Of a stretch of DNA of 64,000 nt, positions 27,462-37,802 are shown piece by piece. Below the pieces are notes generated by a model. That model was not told the origin of the DNA, searched no databases, and saw nothing but the letters and a program-made list of their open reading frames with translations. The stretch's first letter is position 1. Every line of letters starts with the position of its first letter. A program made the position numbers and the translations under genes. Source of the DNA: Hyphomicrobiales bacterium (GTDB lineage: Bacteria > Pseudomonadota > Alphaproteobacteria > Rhizobiales > Beijerinckiaceae); NCBI GenBank assembly GCA_900470775.1, contig UCBZ01000037.1, positions 1 through 64,000 of the forward strand, read 5' to 3'.

Positions 27462-29285
27462 TTACGCGACTTCCTGCTTCATCTTCTGCGAGCGCTTGCG
27501 CTCGTTGGGGTCGAGCACGCCCTTGCGCAGGCGGATCGACTTCGGCGTCACCTCGACCAGCTCGTCATCGTCGATCCAGGCCAGCGAACGCTCCAGCGTC
27601 ATCCGGATCGGCGGGGTCAGGCGAACCGCCTCGTCCTTCGAGGTGGTGCGGATGTTGGTGAGCTTCTTGCCCTTGAGCACGTTCACCTCGAGATCGTTCT
27701 CGCGGGTGTGCTCGCCGACGATCATGCCCTGATAGACCTTCCAGCCGGGCTCGATCATCATCGGGCCGCGATCCTCGAGGTTCCACAGCGCATAGGCCAC
27801 GGCCTCACCGGTCTCCATCGCGATCAGCACGCCGTTGCGGCGCCCGCCGATCTCGCCCTTGTAGGGCATGTAGGCATGGAACAGGCGGTTCATGATCGCG
27901 GTGCCGCGGGTGTCGGTGAGCAACTCGCCCTGATAGCCGATCAGGCCGCGCGTCGGGGCGTGGAAGACCAGACGAAGACGATTGCCGCCGGACGGGCGCA
28001 TCTCCAGCATGTCGGCCTTGCGCTCGGACATCTTCTGCACGACGACGCCGGAATGCTCCTCGTCGACGTCGATGATGACCTCCTCGATCGGCTCCAGCAG
28101 GCCGCCGCCCTCGTCGCGCCGCAGCACGACGCGCGGACGCGAGACGCCGAGCTCGAAGCCCTCACGGCGCATCTGCTCGATCAGGATGGCGAGCTGCAAT
28201 TCGCCGCGACCCGAGACGATGTATGAGTCCTTGTCGGTCGACTCCTCGATCTTCAGCGCGACATTGCCCTCGGCCTCCTTGAGGAGCCGATCGCGAATGA
28301 CGCGGGTGGTGACCTTGTCGCCTTCCGTGCCGGCCAGCGGCGAATCATTGACCATGAAGGTCATCGAGACGGTCGGCGGGTCGATCGGCTGGGCCTTGAT
28401 CGGGGTCTCGACGGACGGATCGCAGAAGGTGTCGGCGACCGAGCCCTTCACCAGGCCGGCGATGGAGACGATGTCGCCGGGAATGGCTTCCTCGATCGGC
28501 GTGCGCTCGAGGCCTCGGAAGGCAAGGATCTTGGTGATGCGGCCGCTTTCGACCAGCGTGCCGTCGCCCGACAGCACCTTGATCTGCTGGTTCGGCTTGG
28601 CCGAGCCGGAGACGACGCGGCCGGTGATGATGCGGCCGAGATAGGGGTTGGCCTCGAGCAGCGTGCCGAGCATGCGGAACGGACCTTCCTCGATGCGCGG
28701 CTCAGGCACATGGCTGAGGATCAGGTCGTACATCGGGGCGAGGCCCTGGTCCTGCGGACCGGCCGGATCATGCGCCATCCAGCCCTGCTTGCCCGAACCG
28801 TAGAGGATCGGGAAATCGAGCTGCTCGTCATTGGCGTCGAGCGCGGCGAAGAGGTCGAAGACCTCGTTGATGACTTCGGTGACGCGGGCGTCGGGCTTGT
28901 CGACCTTGTTGATCGCCACGATCGGACGCAGGCCGAGCTTCAGAGCCTTGGAGACCACGAACTTGGTCTGCGGCATCGGACCTTCGGCCGCATCAACCAG
29001 CACGATGGCCGAATCGACCATGTTGAGGATGCGCTCGACCTCGCCGCCGAAATCGGCGTGGCCTGGGGTGTCGACGATGTTGATGCGGACATCCTTCCAG
29101 ACGACCGAGGTCGCCTTGGCCAGAATGGTGATACCGCGTTCCTTCTCCAGCTCGTTGGAGTCCATCACGCGCTCGATGACGCGCTGGTTGTCGCGGTAGG
29201 TGCCCGACTGCTGCAGGAGCTTGTCGACCAGCGTGGTTTTGCCGTGGTCGACGTGGGCGATAATGGCGATATTGCGCATGGACAT
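27462..29285 (-). CDS. typA: GTPase TypA/BipA
   Basis: A 607-aa ribosome-associated translational GTPase needed for growth under stress and low temperature. G motifs are intact: AHVDHGKTT (G1), GITILAK (G2), [12 protein letters not shown] (G3) and AINKVDK (G4). The EF-G-like domains and the TypA-specific C-terminus ([21 protein letters not shown]) follow, ending [14 protein letters not shown]. Starts at 29285 (MSMRNIAII), 29279 or 29306 are possible. I chose 29285 because it gives the usual family length. Confidence 0.97.
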   Translation of the reverse strand: MSMRNIAIIAHVDHGKTTLVDKLLQQSGTYRDNQRVIERVMDSNELEKERGITILAKATSVVWKDVRINIVDTPGHADFGGEVERILNMVDSAIVLVDAAEGPMPQTKFVVSKALKLGLRPIVAINKVDKPDARVTEVINEVFDLFAALDANDEQLDFPILYGSGKQGWMAHDPAGPQDQGLAPMYDLILSHVPEPRIEEGPFRMLGTLLEANPYLGRIITGRVVSGSAKPNQQIKVLSGDGTLVESGRITKILAFRGLERTPIEEAIPGDIVSIAGLVKGSVADTFCDPSVETPIKAQPIDPPTVSMTFMVNDSPLAGTEGDKVTTRVIRDRLLKEAEGNVALKIEESTDKDSYIVSGRGELQLAILIEQMRREGFELGVSRPRVVLRRDEGGGLLEPIEEVIIDVDEEHSGVVVQKMSERKADMLEMRPSGGNRLRLVFHAPTRGLIGYQGELLTDTRGTAIMNRLFHAYMPYKGEIGGRRNGVLIAMETGEAVAYALWNLEDRGPMMIEPGWKVYQGMIVGEHTRENDLEVNVLKGKKLTNIRTTSKDEAVRLTPPIRMTLERSLAWIDDDELVEVTPKSIRLRKGVLDPNERKRSQKMKQEVA

Positions 29286-29452
29286 GCGGACAGGGGCCTT
29301 TTTCATGGCCACAAGCCGGCGAGGATCGAAGCCCTGCCGGCGCAGCCCGTTCTCGAGGAAAACTGGAATTCGCTGCGCTGCACATAAACGTTGACGGGCG
29401 TTCCGGCAACCATGCACCGCAATTTTGACTGCCGCAGGGTGAATAAGGCCGT

Positions 29453-30646
29453 TCAGCCTCGGGCGTCGGCAGCTTTGCCGGGAGACCATGACAGCCCGAA
29501 GGCGATCGGCAGCCACAGGAAGAAATAGTGCATGTTCACGAAGGAAAACGGATTGGGCAGGTCCGAACCCATATAGCCGAAGCTGAAGATCAGCATGCTG
29601 GCGCAAAAGAAGGACAGGCTTCGGTCGATGCCTTCGAGATGCCGGCAATAGGCAAAGACCAGCACGAGAGCGGCGATCATTGCCGGAATCCCGAAGAACA
29701 TCGCCGTGCCAAACAGCCCGTTATGGGCATGCACCAGAACGGGATCGTCGAAGCGGAAGATCGGCGTCAGGCCGAAGACCGGGCGCTGCCCGACAAGCTC
29801 GACCACCGTGGTCCAGATTTGCATGCGGGCCGAGGGGCGGCAGAAGTTCAGCGCGTCGATGCAGATCAGCGATCTGAGCCACGGATCGAGCACGATCAGC
29901 GCCGTGATCAAGCCCCAGGCCAGCATCGCCGTCGCGAAGAGACGCGAGCCCGTCGCCCGCCATGGCAGCAGCATCGCCGCGAAGGTGATGACAGCCGCGA
30001 GGATCGGCCCCCGGCTCTGGGTCATCCCCACAACGACGAGGATCGGCAGGACGGCGCCTGCGACCCAGGCGACGAGCCGCCGCGACCGCGGACGCGGCGC
30101 ATCGCGCAGCAGCGCCACTGCCGCGACCAGGGCGACGCAGAGCCCGCCGGCGGCCGGAATCGGATTGCCGGCCCGGCCGAGCGGCATCAGCCGCTCGGTG
30201 AAAGGCAGCCCGGCGGAAAGGTGCAGCACGAGGGTGAGCACGGAACTCAGCGTCGCGGCAGCCAGCAGCGCGCCGCAGATGAAACGCAGGCCGCAGCAGG
30301 CCAGCAGGCGTCGCCCGGCAAGCAGGACGAGCGCCAACAACGCGAAGCTCGCCAGCGCCTCACCCGCCGGCCCCACTGCTGCGCGGTTGACCAGGAGGCC
30401 CAGCGCCGTCCAGGCGGCGAAGCCGCCGATGGCGGCAAGCCCGGCCATCAGGGCGCGCGGCAGGCGTTCGCGCAACAGGTTTGGATCGCTCAGCACGATC
30501 ATCACGAGCCCGGCAATCATCAGCTTGGCGGAGGTGTTCTTGGCGATGAAATAGGCGGAGGACAGCAGCAGCGCGAAGCCCGCGACGCAGATCGCGTCAC
30601 GCCCGACGAAGCGCGGCAGCGGCGCCGATGTGGAGGGAAGCGCCAT
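29453..30646 (-). CDS. O-antigen ligase/polymerase family membrane protein
   Basis: The 397-aa protein has about 11 hydrophobic segments and a large periplasmic loop. It matches the Wzy_C/WaaL family, which joins or polymerises surface polysaccharides on lipid carriers. Signature pieces are GMTQSRGPILA and VHAHNGLFGTAMFFGIP (conserved His-x-x-x-Leu region). It follows the GT61 gene with a 3-nt gap, so both act in the same surface glycan pathway. The exact polymer is unknown. Confidence 0.8.
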   Translation of the reverse strand: MALPSTSAPLPRFVGRDAICVAGFALLLSSAYFIAKNTSAKLMIAGLVMIVLSDPNLLRERLPRALMAGLAAIGGFAAWTALGLLVNRAAVGPAGEALASFALLALVLLAGRRLLACCGLRFICGALLAAATLSSVLTLVLHLSAGLPFTERLMPLGRAGNPIPAAGGLCVALVAAVALLRDAPRPRSRRLVAWVAGAVLPILVVVGMTQSRGPILAAVITFAAMLLPWRATGSRLFATAMLAWGLITALIVLDPWLRSLICIDALNFCRPSARMQIWTTVVELVGQRPVFGLTPIFRFDDPVLVHAHNGLFGTAMFFGIPAMIAALVLVFAYCRHLEGIDRSLSFFCASMLIFSFGYMGSDLPNPFSFVNMHYFFLWLPIAFGLSWSPGKAADARG

Positions 30647-30649
30647 GCT

Positions 30650-31870
30650 TCAGGCGCCGACGCTGTTGGGCGCGGCCGTCCTGGATGCGGCCTCGGCGGC
30701 GGCGATGATGGCCGCAGCCGTCGCTTCCGGGTCGATCGCGAAGGACTGCTTGGCGCCTTCAGGGCCACCCAGAATCGGGATCAGATCCGCCCCGCCCTCG
30801 CCCGACCAGTGCAGCACGACGCTCTTGCGGGCGTTTTGCGCCATCAGTTCGACCACGACGGCGCCCGGCTTGCAGAAGATCGTGTTGACCAGCGCCGCGC
30901 CATGCACGGCAGCGACGACATCGGCGCCGGCGACCGCCGCGACCTGCTCGGCATGGTTGTTCCAGGCCGGCTCGAAGATCCGGAAGCCGGCCTGTTCGAG
31001 ACGCGCGACCAGTTCATCCTCGCCGGCGACGACACGCAGGCGGTGGCCGCGACGCCTGAGATACAGCCGCGAGGCGGCGGGAGGCGGCGGCACGTCCCGA
31101 TAGGCCGCATCGAAGATGGCGCGAGCGGTGCCGATCGCCTGCGGCACGCCGTAGATGCGCTCGATATTGGGGCAATGGCTGCGCGCATAGAGATAGCGGT
31201 CGGTGACGACATGCTGCGTCGGCTTCAACACGAGCTGGCGGATCGGATAGCCCAGCGCCTTCAGCCCGTCGAGAAAGGCCGTGACCAGCGGCGGATGGCC
31301 GGCGGTGACGACCACCGTCTCCTCCTGCTTGACGATGGCGCCGATGCGCACCGCTTCGCAGATCGGCATCAGCACATCAGTGAGAAGGTGGGTGTAGTGG
31401 AACACCGGGGGGATCGCGATGCAGCGCGCCTTCACCTCGATCCGGTTCAGGCCGATCGGCGCGGGATAGCAGAAGGCCCAGCGTGCCTTGCCCTGCTGGC
31501 CAAGCGAAATCTGGCTGCCGGTGGCGGCATCGACGGGCGTGATCGTATGACCGGGGATCACGACGCCACTGATCTCGGCGATCATGGTGCGGGTCGTGTC
31601 CGGCGCGCAGGCGATCTCCAGCGGATTCAGCACGTCGACATTGTGCTGCGAGACGACGGCCAGGGCGGCTGCGTGCTCGGGCTCGTAGAGATGGTGCCGG
31701 TGGCTCTGGTCGCTGATCACCCGCGCCCGCTCGGCCGGCCAGATGAAGTCCGGAAAGAAGCCGGCAGCACGGCGCAGCGCCGGGTGCCAGCCGAGCAGGG
31801 CGTTGCTGAGCGCGAAGGCGTGCGGCTTCAGGTCGAGCAGGCGGTTCAGGAAGGTGTGGTGCCGAGCCAA
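30650..31870 (-). CDS. Glycosyltransferase family 61 (DUF563) protein
   Basis: A 406-aa cytoplasmic glycosyltransferase. The family features are SRLYLRRRGHRLRVV, EPAWNNHAEQVAAVAGADVVAAVHGAALVNTIFC and GAVVVELM near the C-terminus. GT61 enzymes transfer xylose or related sugars and occur in capsule loci. The gene is co-transcribed with the O-antigen ligase gene downstream. The acceptor cannot be inferred. Confidence 0.8.
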   Translation of the reverse strand: MARHHTFLNRLLDLKPHAFALSNALLGWHPALRRAAGFFPDFIWPAERARVISDQSHRHHLYEPEHAAALAVVSQHNVDVLNPLEIACAPDTTRTMIAEISGVVIPGHTITPVDAATGSQISLGQQGKARWAFCYPAPIGLNRIEVKARCIAIPPVFHYTHLLTDVLMPICEAVRIGAIVKQEETVVVTAGHPPLVTAFLDGLKALGYPIRQLVLKPTQHVVTDRYLYARSHCPNIERIYGVPQAIGTARAIFDAAYRDVPPPPAASRLYLRRRGHRLRVVAGEDELVARLEQAGFRIFEPAWNNHAEQVAAVAGADVVAAVHGAALVNTIFCKPGAVVVELMAQNARKSVVLHWSGEGGADLIPILGGPEGAKQSFAIDPEATAAAIIAAAEAASRTAAPNSVGA

Positions 31871-31939
31871 GCAAGTCTCCCGCGGAATGTTCGTCTCGTC
31901 CGGCGAAAGCCGCCGTGGTGCTTGAGCACCCGCAGGGTT

Positions 31940-33322
31940 TCAGAGGCTGGCGGTCGTGGCCCTGATCTTCGCCTCGATGACGGCCCGGCTGACCTGATCG
32001 AAGACCAAGCGGTAAGCAGCTATGGCGGATGAATCAAGATCGCCCTGCCCGAAATCACTGAGCACCTCGAGCAGGATCGCATCGGCCTGCGCACGGCAGA
32101 GATCGAGCGTCTCGACGTCGGATGTGCCGCGGATCGTGGGCAGCAGGGCCAGAAGGCGGTCGAGTCCCATCATCGCCCGCTTGCGCCGCGCGGCGCTTTC
32201 GCGGCCGAGCAGCCCGGCCGCGCCGGTGCCCAGCAATGACAGGCCCATCACCCCGAGATAGAACCAGTCGCCATAGCGCTCGAAGAAGGTCTTTTGCTCG
32301 CCGTCGATAAAGGCGGCGGCACCGGTGTGCACAGGCAACGGCGAGTCCTTGTCGGTGGCCGGCGCCTCCAGCCCCTGAATCTGCGGCAATTCCGCTGCAA
32401 GCGTCACACGCAGCGCCAGCAGGGCGCTGACGAGGCTGCCGACGACATCGTCGTCGAGTTCCTGCGAGGCAACCAGACGCGAGGTGATCGCGATCGTCGG
32501 CAGGTTTTCCGACGGCCGGGGCGGATCGCCGCCGAGCGCGCCCCGGACGATCTCGCCGGTTTCGATGGCGCGAACCCGTGCCGCCAGTGCATCCGCCTCC
32601 CGGATCGGGATCAGGACGGGGTCTTCGCCCCAGGCCGAGCGCAGGCGGGCTGTGCCGTCATTGCTGCCACGCGCACCCACCGCATTGATCGAGAAGAAGG
32701 CGTCGATTCGCCGCTCCTTTACCGCCGGAACGATCTCGTCGGGCGTCAGGCCGACGATCGTCAGCTCGTCCTGCCCGACCTCGTATTGTGCCAGGACGAG
32801 CTTGAGCAATGCGATATTGCCCGCGGGATTGCGCACCACGCCGACGCGGCGGCCCCGCAGATCGGCAATGCGGCCGATGGCGCTATCCTTGTCGGTGATC
32901 ACGAAAGGGAAGGAGCGACGCGTGATCAGCGCCGTATCGGCTTTGGCCGGCAAGGCGATATCGGGGCGGACGATAGCGAGTTCGGCATCGCCGCCATCGA
33001 CCTTCTTCGCGCTCTCCTCCGAGCCTTCGGTAAGGATCAGCCTGAGCCGGATCTGGGATTTCTCGCGATTCAGCCCCTGGACGAAGCCGGCCGCCATGCG
33101 GGCATCCTCGGAGCCGAGCGGGCCGACCGCGAGGCGCAGCGTCCGCGGCTGATTCAGGACATAGAAGACCCCCGCCGTGACGCCGAACATCGCCAGCAGA
33201 CCCGCCAGGATCGTGAAACCGCGCCGCCCCCTGCCGAACAATCGACTCTGCCCGCCCTGCCGTCGCTTTGGCCCATCGCCTTGGCGTGTCCCAGCATTGC
33301 TTCGCCTGCCATCATGTCGCAA
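31940..33322 (-). CDS. TAXI-type TRAP solute-binding protein, membrane-anchored
   Basis: This protein is about 460 aa. An N-terminal anchor (RGFTILAGLLAMFGVTAGVFYV) precedes a TAXI-like periplasmic domain (TLRLAVGPLGSEDARMAAGFVQGLN, LTEGSEESAKKVDGGDAELAIVRPDI, GRRVGVVRNPAGNIALLKLVL). A second hydrophobic helix (YLGVMGLSLLGTGAAGLLG) leads to a cytoplasmic helical tail. No TRAP permease gene is adjacent, so it may act as an orphan sensor. No ATG lies near the start of the frame. TTG 33322 is used, and TTG 33241 is the alternative. It diverges from trpF. Confidence 0.75.
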   Translation of the reverse strand: MRHDGRRSNAGTRQGDGPKRRQGGQSRLFGRGRRGFTILAGLLAMFGVTAGVFYVLNQPRTLRLAVGPLGSEDARMAAGFVQGLNREKSQIRLRLILTEGSEESAKKVDGGDAELAIVRPDIALPAKADTALITRRSFPFVITDKDSAIGRIADLRGRRVGVVRNPAGNIALLKLVLAQYEVGQDELTIVGLTPDEIVPAVKERRIDAFFSINAVGARGSNDGTARLRSAWGEDPVLIPIREADALAARVRAIETGEIVRGALGGDPPRPSENLPTIAITSRLVASQELDDDVVGSLVSALLALRVTLAAELPQIQGLEAPATDKDSPLPVHTGAAAFIDGEQKTFFERYGDWFYLGVMGLSLLGTGAAGLLGRESAARRKRAMMGLDRLLALLPTIRGTSDVETLDLCRAQADAILLEVLSDFGQGDLDSSAIAAYRLVFDQVSRAVIEAKIRATTASL

Positions 33323-33358
33323 GTGCGGCGCGTCTCACGTTCATGCTATGGCGGCGCC

Positions 33359-34044
33359 ATGGACCGAGCCATCGCGCCCCTCACGATCAAGATCTGCGGC
33401 CTGTCGACGCCGGAGACGCTGCACGCCGCGCTCGATGCGGGCGTGGAGATGATCGGCCTCGTCTTCCATCCGAGAAGCCCGCGTTTTGTATCGGGCGTGC
33501 AGGCCACAGAACTGGCGGCCATCGCGCGCGGACGCGCCGAAATCGTGGCGCTCATCGTCGATCGCGATGCAAGCGAGGCCCGCGACCTCACTGACGCGCT
33601 CAAGCCCGACTGGCTGCAGCTGCATGGGCGAGAGACACCGGAGCAGGTCGGCGCCATCAAGGCCGCGACGGGCCTGCGCGTGATCAAGGCGCTCGGCGTG
33701 GGCGGGGCGCATGATCTTGCCGCGATCGGGGCCTATCAGGGAATCGCCGACCGCATCCTGCTCGATGCCAAGCCGCCGAAGGACGCTGCCTATCCCGGCG
33801 GACATGGCAGGCCGTTCGATTGGGCTTTGCTGGCCGCGCTCGACCCGGCTTTGGCCTTTGTGCTATCGGGCGGGCTCGATCCGGCGAATGTCGGCCAGGC
33901 CGTCGCCATCGCGAAGCCCTGGGGCATCGACGTCTCGTCGGGGGTCGAAAGCGCGCCGGGCGTCAAGGATATCGGCGTGATCAAAGATTTCGTCGCCGCG
34001 GCACGGGCCGCGTCGGCAGCAGCGACAGCAGAGGCAGGCCGGAC

Positions 34045-34048
<4 letters not shown>
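33359..34048 (+). CDS. trpF: Phosphoribosylanthranilate isomerase
   Basis: A 229-aa TIM-barrel enzyme that converts N-(5'-phosphoribosyl)anthranilate to CdRP in tryptophan synthesis. The catalytic cysteine lies in IKICGLST, and the general-acid aspartate region is [21 protein letters not shown] and the phosphate-binding [12 protein letters not shown] and [15 protein letters not shown] are also present. ATG 33359 is used; ATG 33314 is in frame upstream. The stop overlaps trpB by 4 nt (ATGA). Confidence 0.95.
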
Positions 34049-35262
<1,214 letters not shown>

Positions 35263-35391
35263 TCGAAAACGGCGTCCAGCACGTAGAATCCGCCTCGCCC
35301 CTCTCGACTCCCCGCAGCAAACCGGCAACCATGAGTTGTCCCGGCCTTCTCGGCCCGGGGCTGTGCTGTTGCGTGGGGCGGAACCGGGCCA

Positions 35392-36240
35392 TTGGGGGGC
35401 AGCGGGAACGACGGGCGTTCTGACGAGCGCGGCGAGGCCTTCACCGGCCTGCCGGTCGAGATCGCTTTTCTCTCGCGCCATGGCGTGGCGCCCACGGGCC
35501 TCGCTTTGGCCGCGCAACGCACCGGTCGCTATGGCACCGAGCCCGCGCGCGAACTCCTGGCACTCGGGCTGATCGACGAGGACGGCTTCTATCGCGCTTT
35601 CGCCGCAGAGCTTGGCCTGCCTTTTGATACCGGCGACTTTGATCTCGTTTCAGGCGGCAACTACGGCGCGATCCTGCGCAGCGGCATCGCGCCTGTCGCT
35701 GGCGATGCCGCGAGGCGCCTCCGCTTCATCCTGGCGCCCGAGGGGCCGGCGCTGCGCCGGATGCTCGAAGCCGGGCCGCGCCAGCGCGACGACATCGCCG
35801 TGGTCACGCCGCGACGCTTCGGCGAGGCGCTTCGGCGCGCCAATGGCGCAGCGCTCGCAATCCGCGCCGCCAATCTCGACGCAGCCGGCCTGGCGCGCGA
35901 CAGTGCCCGCACCGGCGCCAGCCGTGGCCAGCGCATCACGGCTGCCATCGCAGCAGCGGCCGCCGCCACCGGCGGGGTCTTCGCACCGCTGGAGACGTTC
36001 TTTTCCGTCGCGCTGCTGCTCGGACCGGTGTTCCTCGGCCTGATCCTGCTACGGCTGGCGGCGGCGATCGAGCAGCCCGCCCCCGATCTCTGGCGGCAGC
36101 AGCGCTGGCGCGTCGATGACAGCCGCCTGCCGGTCTACACCGTCGCCGTGCCGCTTTACCGGGAAGAGACGGTGCTGCGCCAGATGCTGCGCGCCCTGTC
36201 GGCGTTGGACTATCCGGCATTAGGTAGCAAGCTCACCTAA
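35392..36240 (+). pseudogene. 5' part of GT2 glycosyltransferase gene interrupted by IS1595-type element
   Basis: This is the N-terminal part of a membrane GT2 glycosyltransferase, truncated by insertion after 36214. An N-terminal region resembling the GspE/T2SSE N-domain (LLALGLIDEDGFYRAFAAELGLPFD) is followed by two hydrophobic segments. The start of the GT2 domain (RLPVYTVAVPLYREETVLRQMLRALSALDYP) then runs into the element and stops at 36240. The gene continues at 40638 in the same frame. The reconstructed protein would be about 641 aa. The start is uncertain; TTG 35392 is the first possible start in the frame. Similar XagB-like proteins make surface beta-glucans; that role is an inference. 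Confidence 0.85.
36215..36240 (+). repeat. Left terminal inverted repeat
   Basis: CGGCATTAGGTAGCAA followed by GCTCACCTAA, directly after the duplicated GGACTATC (36207-36214). It supplies the premature stop of the glycosyltransferase frame. Confidence 0.9.
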
Positions 36241-36252
36241 ATCAACTTAGCT

Positions 36253-36267
36253 CAACGAGAGTCGTTG
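36253..36267. promoter_or_regulatory. CAACG-N5-CGTTG operator-like site 1
   Basis: The 15-bp dyad CAACG-AGAGT-CGTTG is followed by GGGGTAG and ends 15 nt before the ATG of the first passenger gene. The same dyad recurs at 38786 and 38833 in the divergent transposase/XRE region, so the XRE protein of the element is the likely binder. Confidence 0.6.
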
Positions 36268-36282
36268 GGGTAGTGTTTTCTA

Positions 36283-36702
36283 ATGTCAGACCCCAACGTT
36301 TTGCTCACGCTCCGCCGCCGCCGCGACGCCATCAACGATGCGATCAAGGCATACGAAGACAAGCTGGAGACGGCACGCCGCGACCTGGCCCACATTGCCG
36401 CGACGATCCGGCTATTCGAGATCGGAGACGAGCCGCTTCAATTCCCGGTCTATATGGACATAGGACGGCTGTTCAGGCCCAAGGAGATCGGGAAGCTCTG
36501 CCATGAAGCGCTGGCGATTGAATCGCCTCTGGACACGCGAGAGCTGGCCGTGCGCGTCATGCGCGCGAAGGGAATGGATGAAAGCGACAACGTGCTTCGC
36601 AGCACCGTCGCGCATCGCGTCGTGCAGGCGTTGACCATGCGGCTTAAGCGGGGACTGATCGCGTCACCCGGCAAGCGAGACGGGGTCAGATTGTGGGGGT
36701 AA
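36283..36702 (+). CDS. Passenger protein with coiled-coil and winged-helix-like parts
   Basis: A 139-aa protein I cannot assign to a named family. The first 50 residues form a charged heptad-like coil (LRRRRDAINDAIKAYEDKLETARRDLAHIAATIRLFE). The C-terminal half (LDTRELAVRVMRAKGM, VAHRVVQALTMRLKRGLIAS...VRLWG) reads like a winged helix that could bind DNA. It is the first gene inside the left end of the element and has an operator-like dyad upstream. No convincing ribosome-binding site precedes ATG 36283, so the mRNA may be nearly leaderless. A role in transposition or its control is speculative. Confidence 0.75.
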   Translation: MSDPNVLLTLRRRRDAINDAIKAYEDKLETARRDLAHIAATIRLFEIGDEPLQFPVYMDIGRLFRPKEIGKLCHEALAIESPLDTRELAVRVMRAKGMDESDNVLRSTVAHRVVQALTMRLKRGLIASPGKRDGVRLWG

Positions 36703-36714
36703 CCCAATCAAACC

Positions 36715-37317
36715 TTACTCACCCGGAGCCGAGGGTTCCCCTGTGAGGATTTCAAGCGCGCGAAGGTAATGAACCCCCATGAGGGCTCTGATATAGACCT
36801 GAGGGATTTTTAGTTCCGTCGCGATCTCTTTGTCTCTCTCAGGCGAGCTGACATATCCGTCTATGTACCTGTTCCTGATTCTTTCAGGACACAGCGCCAA
36901 AAGCGCCATCCACTCCGCATCTCGCTCAGAAGTAAACATCGGTGACTCATCCTCGCTCAGAGGATTTGTCTGAAGTTCATCAAGTAAGATTTTGACTCGA
37001 TCGACACTATCAACACGCTGCGCGCTGCTGTCAAAGACGTGCATAAGTTCTTTGCAGCAAACAAATCGTCTCCAGCAGCGGTTTAACTCTTGATCATACC
37101 TGATGCTGGCAACGTCGTATTCTTCCTCGTAAGGGCTAGTTCTATCTAGATGATAGACCATATGGCCCCTAGAAATGTTCTGGTCGAGTTTGCAGGCCCA
37201 GAATTCAACATCGCCGACATTGGGATGGAAGGCGATCACACGCTCCTTCAAAAGCTGAAGGGGCGTGACCACGACGTCTAATTCGTTTGAATATCGATAA
37301 AGGTCAGCGAAATTCAT
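36715..37317 (-). CDS. Degenerate ImmA/IrrE-like protein (KELMH motif)
   Basis: A 200-aa cytoplasmic protein with AT-rich codons. The segment CWRRFVCCKELMHVFD resembles the zinc helix of ImmA/IrrE proteases (RFTxxHELGH), but the first metal-binding His is replaced by Lys, so proteolysis is unlikely. The C-terminal part has a helix-turn-helix-like stretch (RDKEIATELKIPQVYIRALMGVHYLRALEIL), as in antirepressors. A terminator-like hairpin ends 1 nt before its ATG, so expression probably depends on read-through. The family assignment is tentative. Confidence 0.6.
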   Translation of the reverse strand: MNFADLYRYSNELDVVVTPLQLLKERVIAFHPNVGDVEFWACKLDQNISRGHMVYHLDRTSPYEEEYDVASIRYDQELNRCWRRFVCCKELMHVFDSSAQRVDSVDRVKILLDELQTNPLSEDESPMFTSERDAEWMALLALCPERIRNRYIDGYVSSPERDKEIATELKIPQVYIRALMGVHYLRALEILTGEPSAPGE

Positions 37318-37348
37318 GAAAAAGCCACCAGAGTTGAACTCTGGTGGC
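37318..37348 (-). terminator. Rho-independent terminator or attenuator
   Basis: On the minus strand GCCACCAGAGTT and AACTCTGGTGGC are perfect complements around one base, followed by TTTTT. It ends the transcript of the 66-aa gene and abuts the ATG of the KELMH protein at 37317. That makes it a candidate attenuator for the downstream gene. Confidence 0.75.
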
Positions 37349-37377
37349 TAACCTATCAGGCGTATGCCGTCAAATCG

Positions 37378-37578
37378 TCAATCGGCTAAATCACCATCAA
37401 CGTCTGCGACAAGCACGGCTGTGCGACTCTGGATTTGGTTTTCAGCGCTAACATACTGTTCAGACAGCTGTTCCGCGGTCACTTCGCGGCTCACGCCACG
37501 AAAGAACTTCAAATTGCCAATCCGGCTGCCATTCGCGGGGAACAGCAGGTTCATGGCGGCTTCGAGTTGAGGTCCCAT
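37378..37578 (-). CDS. Small passenger protein, 66 aa
   Basis: No family is recognised. The sequence (LEAAMNLLFPANGSRIGNLKFFRGVSREVTAEQLSEQ...) is soluble and mildly acidic, without Cys or a membrane helix. Translation is well supported: AAGGAGGG lies about 5 nt before the ATG, and a good promoter is found at 37650-37678. The gene is followed by a terminator hairpin. Small, strongly translated proteins in mobile elements are often antitoxins or anti-restriction factors; there is no direct evidence here. Confidence 0.65.
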   Translation of the reverse strand: MGPQLEAAMNLLFPANGSRIGNLKFFRGVSREVTAEQLSEQYVSAENQIQSRTAVLVADVDGDLAD

Positions 37579-37649
37579 TTGCTCCCTCCTTAAAAATCTG
37601 GTTGCACGTCAGAGCGGAACGCCACAAAACACACGTTGTTCCGCACCCG

Positions 37650-37678
37650 CATATATCCACGCGCCTGCTTTTTCACAA
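37650..37678 (-). promoter_or_regulatory. Housekeeping-type promoter of the 66-aa gene
   Basis: On the minus strand TTGTGA (37678-37673) and TATATG (37655-37650) are spaced by 17 bp, about 72 nt upstream of the ATG at 37578. The AT-rich 37650-37800 region otherwise contains no gene. Confidence 0.5.
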
Positions 37679-37802
37679 GCGCAATAGACGTTGACAAGGC
37701 GCAAAAAATCGGTCTTCCGGCGGCTCTCACTGGCATAGTTGCCATATACGTGTTAAAAAACTGCTGCTGTCAACTAACCGTTTGATGACATTTCGTTAAG
37801 GT

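Noticed and set aside
29528..32032. 834-codon open frame on the plus strand
   Set aside because: It runs antisense to the O-antigen ligase, GT61 and TAXI genes. Its protein is low-complexity Arg/Gly/Asp/Gln, the typical shadow of GC-rich coding DNA.
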